DNA from: Paenibacillus phyllosphaerae
GTDB taxonomy: Bacteria; Bacillota; Bacilli; Paenibacillales; Paenibacillaceae
Length of the DNA stretch: 64,000 nucleotides
Direction: 5' to 3'
NCBI RefSeq assembly: GCF_014192105.1
Contig: NZ_JACHXK010000005.1
Span: 250,804 to 314,803 of the forward strand
Shown here: in pieces, positions 1-8,792 of the stretch
Layout: each line of letters begins with the position of its first letter
Numbering within the stretch: the first letter of the stretch is position 1
The notes under the pieces: model-generated
Told to the model about the DNA's origin: nothing
The model's input: the letters and a program-made list of their open reading frames with translations, nothing else
Databases searched by the model: none
Program-made: the position numbers and the translations under genes

Positions 1-53
1 CAGCTGCCCCTCTGACAGGCGGCAAGCTTGTGTTGTTAGTATTATACAGCAAA

Positions 54-76
54 CAAGCACCCTAAACGGGTGCTTG
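54..76 (-). terminator. Intrinsic terminator after the EAL gene
   Basis: A perfect 9-bp stem (CAAGCACCC / GGGTGCTTG) with a 5-nt loop is followed on the minus strand by a T-rich stretch (TTTGCTG). It lies 64 bp beyond the stop of the EAL-domain gene and probably ends its transcript. Confidence 0.7.
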
Positions 77-139
77 GCGATGGCAACATCTTGACGATAT
101 TGTACGTAAACTGTGAAGTTTCACTCCGGGGAAATGCCC

Positions 140-1126
140 TTAACCTTCGACCGGCGCGGGTTTCCCGAACATATAGCCCTGGAACAATTGGAATCCCGCC
201 TCCCGCAGCCAGGCGTAATCCTCGGGCGCTTCCACGCCTTCCGCGAGCGGAGTCGCGCCGATCTGCTGCGCCGCGCGAAGCAGTTTGAGCGCTACCTCCT
301 GCTTCGCGGCGGAAGCCGCCACGCCGCGCACATAGCCCATATCGAGCTTCATATAATGCGGCTCGATCTGCTGCAGCATCTCCACCGTGCTGAACCCCTC
401 GCCGACATCGTCGAGCGCATAGCGGAACCCGCGCTCGCGATAGTAGGTCAGAATCCGCTTCAGGTGGTCGATATCCTCGACGTATTCGGTCTCCACGACC
501 TCGAAGACGAAGCGCGAAGGCTCGATACCGAGTTCCGAGGCCAGCCCGACCGTCGAACGCAAGCAATGCTCCGGCGAGTAGATCGAGGTTGGGATGAAGT
601 TGATGAATACCTTGCTGGGCAACTTGGCTGCACTGCGCACGGCCGTCATCCGGCACAAGCGGTCAAGCGCGTACAATCTGCCCCGGGATTTGGCCGCCGA
701 GAATACTTCGAGCGGCGAGGCAAGCGTCCCGTCTTGCCGCTTGAACCGGGATAGAATCTCATGCGCGTACAGCTCGCCCTGCGCATCCATAATCGGCTGG
801 CAGTACGGCACGACCCGCCCTTCCCGGATGATCGCGTCCACCCAGCTTGCGTCGAGCAGCGGTTGAATATCGCTTAGGCTGCGCCACTCTTTGTCCGTCG
901 TCAGACGGCAGCGGATGGCGCCTTGCTCCATATGGTCTTGGCTGAAATCGATAAAATCGGCCATGCCGGATTCATGGATCGTAAGATCGGCAGCGCTGCT
1001 GCTGACGAGAACGTTGCGGGAATGAAGGTAAGGAACGATCTGCTCCAATACCTTCGTATTGTGTGCGCCTGTCACCTCGATGCAATATTGCAATTCGAGC
1101 GGCAAGCAGCTTTGGCATTCCGACAT
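140..1126 (-). CDS. EAL-domain protein, probable cyclic-di-GMP phosphodiesterase
   Basis: The product has 328 residues. About 90 N-terminal residues of unknown type, with a CxxC near the start, are followed by an EAL domain over the rest. Visible signatures are EILSRF (the EAL motif, Glu near residue 123), NFIPT, FEVVETE, ALDDVGEGFS (the DDFGTG-type motif), KLD and AEGVE. The acidic and lysine residues that bind metal and c-di-GMP in active EAL enzymes are therefore retained. No GGDEF domain or membrane segment is present, so it should be cytoplasmic. I chose the ATG at 1126 because AGGCGG lies 9 nt upstream; the ATG at 1150 has no ribosome binding site. Enzyme activity is inferred from motifs, and a sensory EAL role is the alternative. 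Confidence 0.85.
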   Translation of the reverse strand: MSECQSCLPLELQYCIEVTGAHNTKVLEQIVPYLHSRNVLVSSSAADLTIHESGMADFIDFSQDHMEQGAIRCRLTTDKEWRSLSDIQPLLDASWVDAIIREGRVVPYCQPIMDAQGELYAHEILSRFKRQDGTLASPLEVFSAAKSRGRLYALDRLCRMTAVRSAAKLPSKVFINFIPTSIYSPEHCLRSTVGLASELGIEPSRFVFEVVETEYVEDIDHLKRILTYYRERGFRYALDDVGEGFSTVEMLQQIEPHYMKLDMGYVRGVAASAAKQEVALKLLRAAQQIGATPLAEGVEAPEDYAWLREAGFQLFQGYMFGKPAPVEG

Positions 1127-1214
1127 CGATGTACACCGCCTGATTCTCATACTTTAGAACTAATCTAAAGTGTAACATAGCCAGGCGAGGGTGTAAGGCG
1201 TTATATTTCGCCAG

Positions 1215-3203
1215 TTACGTCGAGAGCGCATTCCGGACGGCCAGGATGTACTTGGCTTGATCAAGCGGATTCACTCCGCGTCTGGTCCGCTCGGCTTCCA
1301 CGTCAGGCGGGCATTCCTGATAGCCCGCGAAGAAGGCGGACAACGTGCCGCGTCCTTTCGTCATCGAACCGAGACGGGCCGGAAAATCGAGCGAAGCGGC
1401 CACAGGCAGTAGCCCCTCGATCTCCATCCGCTCCCCATGCACGGTCGGCGACTCGAATTCGGCGCGCATGAGCATCAGCTCGTTCATCAGCTTACCGCCG
1501 TATTCCTCCGGCACGGACAGCCGGAAGCGGAGCAGCGGCTCGAGCAGCTTGGTCCCCGTGTTCGCAAGCCCGTCCATAATGCCCATCGGCGTCGCGATGA
1601 CGAAATCGAGCGGGTGCGTATGCCACACATGATGCTCGCCCTCCACGAGCGTAATCCGAACGTCGGTCACCTCCCAGCCGCGCAGTCCCTGCTGGAGCGC
1701 TTCGGGTACGCGGCGGGCTACCTCGTTCTGATAACTGTCGAGCAGGCGCTCATTGCGCACGACCGAGCTGTAGACAACGCCGCTGCCCCGCGGCCCGGGC
1801 TCGATGTGGAACCGCAGAATCGCCCAGCACGGCTTCGGCGCCAGATACGCGACGAAGCCTTCTCCTATTGCAGCAGGCGTTTCCTTATAAATAACGGTCG
1901 GAGCGCCGAACGTCACTTCAAGCCCGAAACGGCTGAGCAGCATATGGGCGAGCACCTCCATCTGGATCTGACCCATGACCTTCAGATGGAGCTCTCGTTC
2001 GTCCTGCATCCACTGCAGATCGAGCTGCGGGTCTTCGTCGGCCAGCTCTTGGAACGCAGCCACGACGGCGGGATATTCCGCCTCGCTCCGCCAATGGACT
2101 TGCACGGTGAGCAGCGGTACGGCCAGTCGCTGCTCGCCCGGCACATGCGCCGGCGAGCCGACGATATCGCCGATCCGCGCCCGGCTCCAGCCATAGACGG
2201 CAGCGATATCGCCCGCGGCGAGCAATCCGATATCTTCCGTCCGCTGCCCGATGATCCGCCGAATCTGCGTCACCTTCTCCTCCAGATCGCGCGAGTGGTT
2301 CCGGATGGATTCCCGGTTGCGGATCGTGCCGCCGTAGAGCCGCACGTAAGCGATGCGTCCCATGGCGGGATCGCGCTCGATTTTGAACACGACGCCGGAT
2401 ACTTCGCCCTCGGGATGGATAGCCGGGGGAGGCAGCAGCCGAACGACCGCCTCGAGCAGCTCTGTCACGCCGATACCACGGCCCGATGCGCCGAATAGAA
2501 CCGGGAATAGCTCGCAGCTATGCGTGCCTTCTATTAGAAGCGACTGCAGCGCTTCATCGCTAAGCCGCCCCTCTTCCAAGTACGCCTCCATCGCCTCTTC
2601 GCTGCGCTCCGCGCACATGGCAGCCAGCTGCTCGCGGTAGGCAGCCGCCCATGCAGGCAGCTTGTCCTCGGCCAGCAGCCCATGGACCGAGGCGAAAGCG
2701 CCTTCTGCGCCATCCGGGGCATTGACCGGGGCCGCTTGCTTGGTGAGCAGCCGGTGGATTTGGCCGAGGACCCGGTCTTGGTTCGCCCCGATGCGGTCCA
2801 TTTTGTTCACGTAGATCAGAGTCGGAATCCGTTGGGCACGCAGCGCCTGCCAGATCACCTCGGTCTGAGCCTGAACGCCTTCTGCCGCGGACACGATCAG
2901 TACGGCGCCATCCATCACGCGCAGGGAACGCTCAACCTCAGCCAGAAAATCGACGTGGCCCGGCGTGTCGACCAGATTAATCGCGGTGTCGCCCCAAGTA
3001 AGCCGGGTTACCGCCGCCCGAACCGAGATGCCGCGTTCGCGTTCGACATCGAGCCAGTCCGTCTGCGTCGTGCCGCTGTCCACGCTGCCGAGGGCGCGCA
3101 GCTGGCCGCTATTGTAGAGCATCTGCTCGGTTGTCGTTGTTTTGCCGGCGTCGACGTGAGCGAACAGCCCCACATTGCGCAGCCCTTGAAGTGGTAAGGT
3201 CAT
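1215..3203 (-). CDS. Tet(M)/Tet(O)-type ribosomal protection GTPase (EF-G paralogue)
   Basis: The product has 662 residues, close to the ~640 typical of tetracycline ribosomal protection proteins. All translational GTPase boxes are visible: G1 AHVDAGKT (15-22), G2 around RGIS (57-60), G3 DTPGH (79-83) and G4 NKMD (133-136). EF-G-like domains II to V follow. The C-terminal part carries the domain IV/V pattern seen in this clade, including MTKGRGTLSAFF. Family members displace tetracycline from the ribosome, but some chromosomal paralogues have no demonstrated resistance function. The start has AAAAAGGAGG 10 nt upstream. The gene is monocistronic, with no leader ORF seen upstream. Membership of the family is clear; drug specificity is inferred. 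Confidence 0.85.
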   Translation of the reverse strand: MTLPLQGLRNVGLFAHVDAGKTTTTEQMLYNSGQLRALGSVDSGTTQTDWLDVERERGISVRAAVTRLTWGDTAINLVDTPGHVDFLAEVERSLRVMDGAVLIVSAAEGVQAQTEVIWQALRAQRIPTLIYVNKMDRIGANQDRVLGQIHRLLTKQAAPVNAPDGAEGAFASVHGLLAEDKLPAWAAAYREQLAAMCAERSEEAMEAYLEEGRLSDEALQSLLIEGTHSCELFPVLFGASGRGIGVTELLEAVVRLLPPPAIHPEGEVSGVVFKIERDPAMGRIAYVRLYGGTIRNRESIRNHSRDLEEKVTQIRRIIGQRTEDIGLLAAGDIAAVYGWSRARIGDIVGSPAHVPGEQRLAVPLLTVQVHWRSEAEYPAVVAAFQELADEDPQLDLQWMQDERELHLKVMGQIQMEVLAHMLLSRFGLEVTFGAPTVIYKETPAAIGEGFVAYLAPKPCWAILRFHIEPGPRGSGVVYSSVVRNERLLDSYQNEVARRVPEALQQGLRGWEVTDVRITLVEGEHHVWHTHPLDFVIATPMGIMDGLANTGTKLLEPLLRFRLSVPEEYGGKLMNELMLMRAEFESPTVHGERMEIEGLLPVAASLDFPARLGSMTKGRGTLSAFFAGYQECPPDVEAERTRRGVNPLDQAKYILAVRNALST

Positions 3204-3392
3204 AGCCGATCGGCCTCCTTTTTATGCACGGAAGTAGTAGTTCTATCATGCGCAATCGCAGGTAAAGTTTCAAGAGCGAACGCGCGTTTACGCATGCGAG
3301 GGGCAGGTTGGCGAGAAGGTTAAAGGCGTGGAAGGATAGCTGTCCGCCGGCTCCGTTACGAAATTCGTCACCGCAGGCAGGAATTTCCGGTG

Positions 3393-3421
3393 TTGAGGAA
3401 TGGGATCGTTTTGGGTATAGT
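3393..3421 (+). promoter_or_regulatory. Sigma-A promoter of the amino acid transporter operon
   Basis: TTGAGG (3393-3398), a 17-bp spacer and TATAGT (3416-3421) lie about 50 bp before the transporter start. This is a near-consensus vegetative promoter. Confidence 0.7.
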
Positions 3422-3474
3422 ATTCAGGTGCGAATATTTATACACAATTTATACAGAAGAGGAAGACATCCAAG

Positions 3475-4992
3475 ATGAGCAAATGGTTCAAAAGGGCCGT
3501 TACCTCGCTTGCTGCGCTCCTGCTCCTGCTAGGCATTATAGGCGGTACAGGCTCTGGCCTGCTGACAGCCGTAACAGGCAGCACCTTGGCGATTGCCGAA
3601 GGGGCTGAGAGCACAGCGACAACAGGCGGCGGACAGACGATTGTAATGGGAACATCGCCCGACTACCCTCCATACGAGAACACCGATGCGAAGAACGGCG
3701 GCAAGGTCGTTGGCCTCGACATCGATATCGCGCAAGCGATTGCCGATAAGCTCGGCTATAAGCTGGAGATTTCCGGCATGGATTTCAGCGGCTTAATCGC
3801 CGCGTTGCAGACGGAGCGCGTCGACTTCGTCATGTCGGCCATGTCGGTCACGGAGGAACGGAAGCAAAGCATCGACTTCTCCGATTCCTACTATGCGGCC
3901 CGCAACACGATTGTCTCGAAGAAAGACAGCGGCCTGACGACGATGGCGTCGCTCGAAGGCAAGAATGTCGGCGTCCAGCTCGGATCGACGCAAGAAGAAG
4001 CGGTCGCCGGGATGGAATCCACTTCGAAGATTACGAAGCTCGACAAAATCCCGAACCTTATTCAAGAGATCAAAGCCGGGCGCATGGACGCGGCAATCGT
4101 CGAAGATGCTGTCGCATGGGGCTATACCGATGCGAATCCGGATCTGCAGTTCACGATCCTCGATCCGAACCCGAATGATCTTGGTTACGCGATCGCGTTC
4201 CCGAAGGGTTCGGAGCTGACGGCGCAGTTCAATGCCGAGCTCCAGAAGATGAAGGACAATGGCGAGCTGCAGGCCATTATCGATAAGTGGTTCGGTGCGT
4301 TAGGACAAGACGATAGCAAGAAAGTCAGCAAGTCGGGACTCGACTTCAGTATTCTTGACGGCTACGTCGGTTACATTTTCAAAGGCATATTCGTAACCTT
4401 GCTGTTCACGTTCGTATCCGCCCTGTTCGGTTTCATCTGGGGCGCGATTCTTTCCCTGTTCAAAATCTCGAATATTGCGCCGCTGCGCTGGTTCGCCACC
4501 GCCTACACGTCGGTCTTCCGCGGCACGCCGCTTCTGCTGCAACTGTTCTTGATTTACTATGCAACGCCGCAGCTGTTCAATTACGATATCCCGGCTCTCT
4601 TGGCCGCCGGTCTTGCCTTCGGCCTGAACTCGGCCGCTTATCTATCGGAGACGATCCGCGGCGGTATTATGGCAGTCGACAAAGGCCAGCGTGAAGCTGC
4701 GATCGCACTCGGCATTCCGTACAAGACGATGATGTTCAGCATCATTCTCCCGCAAGCGGTCAAGAACATCCTGCCGGCGCTGGTCAACGAGTGCGTCGCC
4801 CTCGTCAAAGAGTCGTCGCTCGTCTCGGTCATCGGCGTGGCGGACCTGATGCGCCGCGCTAGCGTCGTGCAAGCCGCTACGTTCCGGTCGTTCGAAGCGT
4901 TGCTGCTCATCGGCGCCATCTATTATGTGCTCGTACTGCTGCTGACTTCGCTTGCAGGACTGCTCGAAAGGAGGATGCGTCGCAGTGATTAA
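3475..4992 (+). CDS. Polar amino acid ABC transporter, fused binding protein and permease
   Basis: The product has 505 residues. A hydrophobic N-terminal segment (about 8-40) acts as signal or anchor. A family 3 solute-binding domain (about 55-280) follows, with the pattern MGTSPDYPPYE, GLDIDIAQAIADKLG and FVMSAMSVTEERK. The rest is a His/Glu/Gln-type permease domain with the EAA loop (QREAAIALGIPYKTMM). Binding-protein/permease fusions of this kind are known from Gln/Glu importers of Firmicutes, where the binding domain stays tethered to the membrane. The ATG has GAGGAAG upstream. The ATPase gene overlaps the 3' end by 8 bp. The exact amino acid substrate cannot be read from sequence. Confidence 0.9.
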   Translation: MSKWFKRAVTSLAALLLLLGIIGGTGSGLLTAVTGSTLAIAEGAESTATTGGGQTIVMGTSPDYPPYENTDAKNGGKVVGLDIDIAQAIADKLGYKLEISGMDFSGLIAALQTERVDFVMSAMSVTEERKQSIDFSDSYYAARNTIVSKKDSGLTTMASLEGKNVGVQLGSTQEEAVAGMESTSKITKLDKIPNLIQEIKAGRMDAAIVEDAVAWGYTDANPDLQFTILDPNPNDLGYAIAFPKGSELTAQFNAELQKMKDNGELQAIIDKWFGALGQDDSKKVSKSGLDFSILDGYVGYIFKGIFVTLLFTFVSALFGFIWGAILSLFKISNIAPLRWFATAYTSVFRGTPLLLQLFLIYYATPQLFNYDIPALLAAGLAFGLNSAAYLSETIRGGIMAVDKGQREAAIALGIPYKTMMFSIILPQAVKNILPALVNECVALVKESSLVSVIGVADLMRRASVVQAATFRSFEALLLIGAIYYVLVLLLTSLAGLLERRMRRSD

Positions 4993-5707
4993 AGTGGACA
5001 ACATCAGCAAGACGTTCGGCAAGCTAGCCGTCTTGCATGGCATATCGACAACGGTAGAACGCGGCGAAGTCGTGGCGATCATCGGGCCGTCCGGCTCCGG
5101 TAAATCCACCTTCCTGCGCTGCCTTAACCTATTGGAGGTGCCGACCAGCGGCACCATTACGATCGACGGCGTGGACATCACGAATCCGAAGACGGACATG
5201 ATGCAAGTGCGCCAGCGGATCGGCATGGTGTTCCAGCATTTTCACCTGTTCCCGCACATGACCGTCATCGACAACATTACGTTCGCGCCGATGCGCGTGA
5301 AGGGTCTCTCCAAGGAAGAAGCCCGCGCCAAAGGCTTGCAGCTGCTCGAGCGCGTCGGCCTAGCCGACAAGGCGGACGTCTATCCGTCCAAGCTGTCCGG
5401 CGGCCAGAAGCAGCGCGTCGCGATTGCGCGCTCGCTCGCCATGGACCCCGACATTATGCTGTTCGACGAACCGACCTCGGCGCTTGATCCGGAGATGGTC
5501 AAAGAGGTGCTCGCGGTTATCCGCGACCTCGCTTCCTCCGGCATGACGATGCTGATCGTCACGCACGAGATGAATTTCGCCCGCGAAGCCGCGGACACGA
5601 TCTACTTCCTCGACGGCGGCCGCCTCATCGAGCGCGCCGCGCCGGAAGAGTTCTTCGTCCGCCCGCAGAGCGAGCGCGCCGCGCGCTTCCTCGAGCAGGT
5701 GTTATAA
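4985..5707 (+). CDS. Polar amino acid ABC transporter ATPase (GlnQ type)
   Basis: The product has 240 residues and energises the fused permease encoded just upstream. It shows Walker A GPSGSGKST, the Q-loop in MVFQHFHLFPHM, signature LSGGQKQR, Walker B IMLFDEPTSALD and the H-loop VTHEM, all typical of GlnQ/HisP ATPases. I chose the GTG at 4985 because a strong AAAGGAGG sits about 9 nt before it. The longer in-frame start at 4952 would begin inside the permease with no ribosome binding site. The two genes overlap by 8 bp, which implies translational coupling. A strong terminator follows, so the transporter is a two-gene unit. Confidence 0.92.
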   Translation: MIKVDNISKTFGKLAVLHGISTTVERGEVVAIIGPSGSGKSTFLRCLNLLEVPTSGTITIDGVDITNPKTDMMQVRQRIGMVFQHFHLFPHMTVIDNITFAPMRVKGLSKEEARAKGLQLLERVGLADKADVYPSKLSGGQKQRVAIARSLAMDPDIMLFDEPTSALDPEMVKEVLAVIRDLASSGMTMLIVTHEMNFAREAADTIYFLDGGRLIERAAPEEFFVRPQSERAARFLEQVL

Positions 5708-5717
5708 GGAAAGAAAC

Positions 5718-5754
5718 AAAAAACCCGTTCCCCCATCCGGTGGGAACGGGTTTT
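5718..5754 (+). terminator. Intrinsic terminator of the amino acid transporter operon
   Basis: The stem AAAACCCGTTCCC / GGGAACGGGTTTT (13 bp) starts about 10 bp after the ATPase stop. A- and T-runs flank it, so it could also act in the other direction. Confidence 0.85.
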
Positions 5755-5791
5755 GTTGTTTCGAAGCCGGAGTTCGCGTGCGGCGCACTCT

Positions 5792-6174
5792 GTAGTCGCA
5801 CGATTGCTACTGCAGGCAGGCCGCGCTCGCTCCCTGGTCCCTGTAGTCGCACGATTGCTACTGCAAGCAGTCCGCGCATGCTCGCTGGTCCTTATAGTCG
5901 CACGGTTGCTACTGCAGGCAGTCCGCACATGCTCGCTGGTCCTTGTAGTCGCACTTTTACCGCTATTCCGCCACGCACCGCCGTTCACGCGCCATGTAGT
6001 CGCACTTTTACCGCTATTCCTCCACGCACCGCCGTTCACGCGCCATGTAGTCGCACTTTTACCGCTATTCCGCCACGCACCGCCGTTCACGCGCCATGTA
6101 GTCACCGCCGTTCACGCGCCATGTAGTCGTACTTTTACCGCTATTCCGCCACGCGCCGCCAGCTGGCTCGATCC
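5792..6174. repeat. 51-bp tandem repeat (minisatellite), eight units
   Basis: Units beginning (G/A)TAGTCGCAC start at 5792, 5843, 5894, 5945, 5996, 6047, 6098 and 6123. Spacing is exactly 51 bp except the seventh, which is 25 bp and has lost 26 bp. The first three units form one subfamily (ATTGCTACTGCA core) and the later ones a second (TTTTACCGCTATTC core). Since 51 is a multiple of 3, open frames run through the array on both strands, but none has a ribosome binding site or a plausible protein. A degenerate copy lies at 59879-59909. The array fills the gap between the terminator and the helicase stop. Confidence 0.85.
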
Positions 6175-6217
6175 TTGGGCTGACTTCAGCGCGAGCGTAG
6201 GTCGTTCTTACGCTCCC

Positions 6218-8608
6218 CTACCTCGGCGGGGGCGTGAACATCGACCAGCGCGGCGGCTTGTCCTCGCCGCGCCACTCCTCCGGGAGCAGGCGGCGGTACT
6301 GCGGCTGCTGGTAGCGGTCGTCGATGAGCAGGAGGACGCCGCTGTCGGATTCCGAGCGGATCAGGCGGCCGCCGGCTTGCAGCACTTTGTTCATCCCGGG
6401 GAAGATGTAGGCATACTCGAAGCCGCTGCCTCGCGTGCGGTCGAAGTAGCTCCGCAGCAGGTCGCGTTCGAAGCCGAGCTGCGGCAGGCCGACGCCGACC
6501 ACAATGACGCCGGTAAGGCGGTCACCGACCAGATCGACGCCTTCGGAGAAGATCCCGCCCATCACCGCGAACGCCACCAGCGTCTGACGGCTCGCCGCGT
6601 CGAAGGCGGCCAAGAACTGCTCCCGCTCCGCCTCATTCATCTTGCTCTGCTGCACCATCACCCGCATGCTTCCGCTCGCCACGCGATCCGCCGCCAGCTC
6701 TTCGAACACACGGCGTACATCGTCCAAATACGCGTAAGACGGGAAGAACACCATGTAATTGCCCGGCCGTTCCCTCGTCACGCGGGCGATCCGCTCAGCT
6801 AGCGGCCCTCTCGTCCGTTCACGGTCCTGGTAGCGCGTCGACAGCGCGATCACTTCCACATCCAGCTGCTCGGCGGAGAACGGCGACGGAATCGCCACCG
6901 AATAGTCTTCCTCGCCTCCGCCGAGCATGTCCATGTAATAGTTCAGCGGAGACAGCGTCGCCGAGAATAATACCTGCGCGCGGTAGCCCTTCGTCATCTG
7001 GCGGAGCTGCTGCGACGGGTCCAGGCAGAACATTTTGACCCGGACATCGCTTCCCTCAACCTCCGTATACGTCACATGTCGCTCCGGATCGTACAGCTTC
7101 GCCGTACGCAGGAAGCTCTGCGCCGCGAAGAACGTCTCGAGCAGCCGCTCGCCCGGACTCTCCTCGCCATCCCCATGCCCGGCGGCTGCGCCCCCGTTGT
7201 CCGCTCCGCCCTTGGCCAGCACTCGCTCCGCCGCTGCCGAGAATGCTTCGATCAGCGCGATCAGTTCCTCCGGCTTGGCCGCTTCCACCTTGGTCTCCGT
7301 CATCGTCTTGCGGACGCCGAGCAAGTAGTCGTTCACCGCTTTGGCAGCGGTATAGACCTCCTTGCTGATCGGCTTCATCACGCGCGTAAGCGCCAGGTAG
7401 TCGCCTTTGGTCAGCTCCCCGGAGTACATCTCGCGGGCGCGGTCGACCAGATTATGCGCCTCATCCACGAGCAACGCGGTCTTGCGCTTCTGCTCCTCGA
7501 GCATTCGCTTCAAGCTCACCTTCGGGTCGAAGACATAATTGTAGTCGCCAATAATCGCATCGGCGGAATAAGCGGCATCGAGCGAGAACTCGAACGGACA
7601 CACCCGGTGCTTGCGGGCGTATTGCTCGATGACCGTTCGCGTCATAATGGTTTCCTCGGTCAGCATGTCCAGCACCGCACCGTTCACCCGGTCGTAATAG
7701 CCCTCTGCGTATGGGCAATGCTCCTTGGAGCACCGCATCTCCTCCTGAAAACAGACCTTATCCTTGGCCGTAATCGTCACGGCATGCAGATGCAGCCCAT
7801 GGCGCTGCATGAGCGCGAGCGCCTCCTCCGCGGCCGTGCGCGTAATCGTCCGCGCCGTCAAATAGAAAATGCGCTGCAGCATCCCCGCGCCCATCGCCTT
7901 GATGGACGGGAACAGCGTCGAGATCGTTTTGCCCGTACCGGTAGGCGCCTTGGCAAAAAGCTTCGTCTTCCCCTCGATCGTCTTATACACCGCTCCGGCG
8001 AACTTCCGCTGTCCCCCTCGGAACGACGGGAACGGAAACGGGAGCGCCTGAATGCTCGCGTTCCGCAGCTCCTCATGCGCAAGACGCATGCGGGCATACG
8101 GCGCATATCGCGCCGTCACGTCCTGCACGAATACATCCAGCTCCTCCTCCGTAACCTCGCGGACGAATCGCCGTTCCTCCTCCGTATCGACCTGGACATA
8201 CGTAAGCTGCACCCGGATCGCCGCAAGCGCCCGTTCCCGTACCGTCATGTAGGCGTAGAAATAAGCCTGGGCCCAGTGCACCGGATACCCGTCGCCCTCG
8301 ATTGCCGCAAGCTCGCCTGAAGTGGATTTAATCTCGTCAATGGTCAGGCGCCCGTCCTCGTCGGATAGCAGGCCATCACAGCGCCCATCGACCTGGAAGA
8401 CCAGATTGCCGTATGGAATCTCGGCCTTCATATACACTTCCTTCTGATCGAGCTCGCCGTACTGCTGCTGAATCCGCTGATGCGCCTTCGTCCCTTCGGT
8501 CAGCGCCGTCGCCGTGCGGAAGCCCGACTCGATGTCTCCGCTGAGCAGGGCGTATTCTACCAAAGGCCGAACGGCAATGGCTACGATACTCGGCTCCGCC
8601 ATGGTCAT
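6218..8608 (-). CDS. Fe-S superfamily 2 DNA helicase (DinG/XPD type) with N-terminal PD-(D/E)XK nuclease domain
   Basis: The product has 796 residues. The N-terminal ~190 residues resemble a RecB/Cas4-like nuclease: His in GTKAHQR (about 43), Asp in GRCDG (78), then DEIK (Glu92-x-Lys94) and QAYFYAY. The helicase core follows with Walker A APTGTGKT (Lys227) and the DEAH box (382-385). Cysteines at about 286, 293 and 298, plus one in HRVCPF, suit a 4Fe-4S cluster. The C-terminal motif VI is QAGGRLIRSE. The family unwinds DNA with 5'-3' polarity in repair. I chose the ATG at 8608 because GGAGGTGG ends just before it; a longer reading would begin at a TTG within that site. Nuclease activity is inferred from residues only. 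Confidence 0.88.
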   Translation of the reverse strand: MTMAEPSIVAIAVRPLVEYALLSGDIESGFRTATALTEGTKAHQRIQQQYGELDQKEVYMKAEIPYGNLVFQVDGRCDGLLSDEDGRLTIDEIKSTSGELAAIEGDGYPVHWAQAYFYAYMTVRERALAAIRVQLTYVQVDTEEERRFVREVTEEELDVFVQDVTARYAPYARMRLAHEELRNASIQALPFPFPSFRGGQRKFAGAVYKTIEGKTKLFAKAPTGTGKTISTLFPSIKAMGAGMLQRIFYLTARTITRTAAEEALALMQRHGLHLHAVTITAKDKVCFQEEMRCSKEHCPYAEGYYDRVNGAVLDMLTEETIMTRTVIEQYARKHRVCPFEFSLDAAYSADAIIGDYNYVFDPKVSLKRMLEEQKRKTALLVDEAHNLVDRAREMYSGELTKGDYLALTRVMKPISKEVYTAAKAVNDYLLGVRKTMTETKVEAAKPEELIALIEAFSAAAERVLAKGGADNGGAAAGHGDGEESPGERLLETFFAAQSFLRTAKLYDPERHVTYTEVEGSDVRVKMFCLDPSQQLRQMTKGYRAQVLFSATLSPLNYYMDMLGGGEEDYSVAIPSPFSAEQLDVEVIALSTRYQDRERTRGPLAERIARVTRERPGNYMVFFPSYAYLDDVRRVFEELAADRVASGSMRVMVQQSKMNEAEREQFLAAFDAASRQTLVAFAVMGGIFSEGVDLVGDRLTGVIVVGVGLPQLGFERDLLRSYFDRTRGSGFEYAYIFPGMNKVLQAGGRLIRSESDSGVLLLIDDRYQQPQYRRLLPEEWRGEDKPPRWSMFTPPPR

Positions 8609-8681
8609 GCGCCACCTCCACAAGGAACGTTTGTTCCCTCTATTGTAGCACGGTTGGCAGCTAGGCGAAACTTACCGAGCA

Positions 8682-8708
8682 GCCTTGATGGCATAGGCGT
8701 TCCATTCC
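8682..8708 (-). repeat. Degenerate copy of a ~32-bp dispersed intergenic element
   Basis: On the plus strand the segment reads GCC-TTGATGG-ATAGGCG-TT-CATTCC. This matches elements at 10170-10201 and 61084-61115 with a few base changes and short gaps. It lies upstream of the helicase gene, before a TACAAT-type -10. Confidence 0.45.
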
Positions 8709-8792
8709 GGACAATTCTATGGCATCCAACGACGAAACGGCCGCAGCCTCCCCTTAAAGGGAAGCGCAAGCCGCCTCATTCCGCCTATTCGT

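Noticed and set aside
5740-6802. Long open frames through the 51-bp array
   Set aside because: They exist because 51 is divisible by 3. Several frames on both strands are open at once, and none has a start signal.
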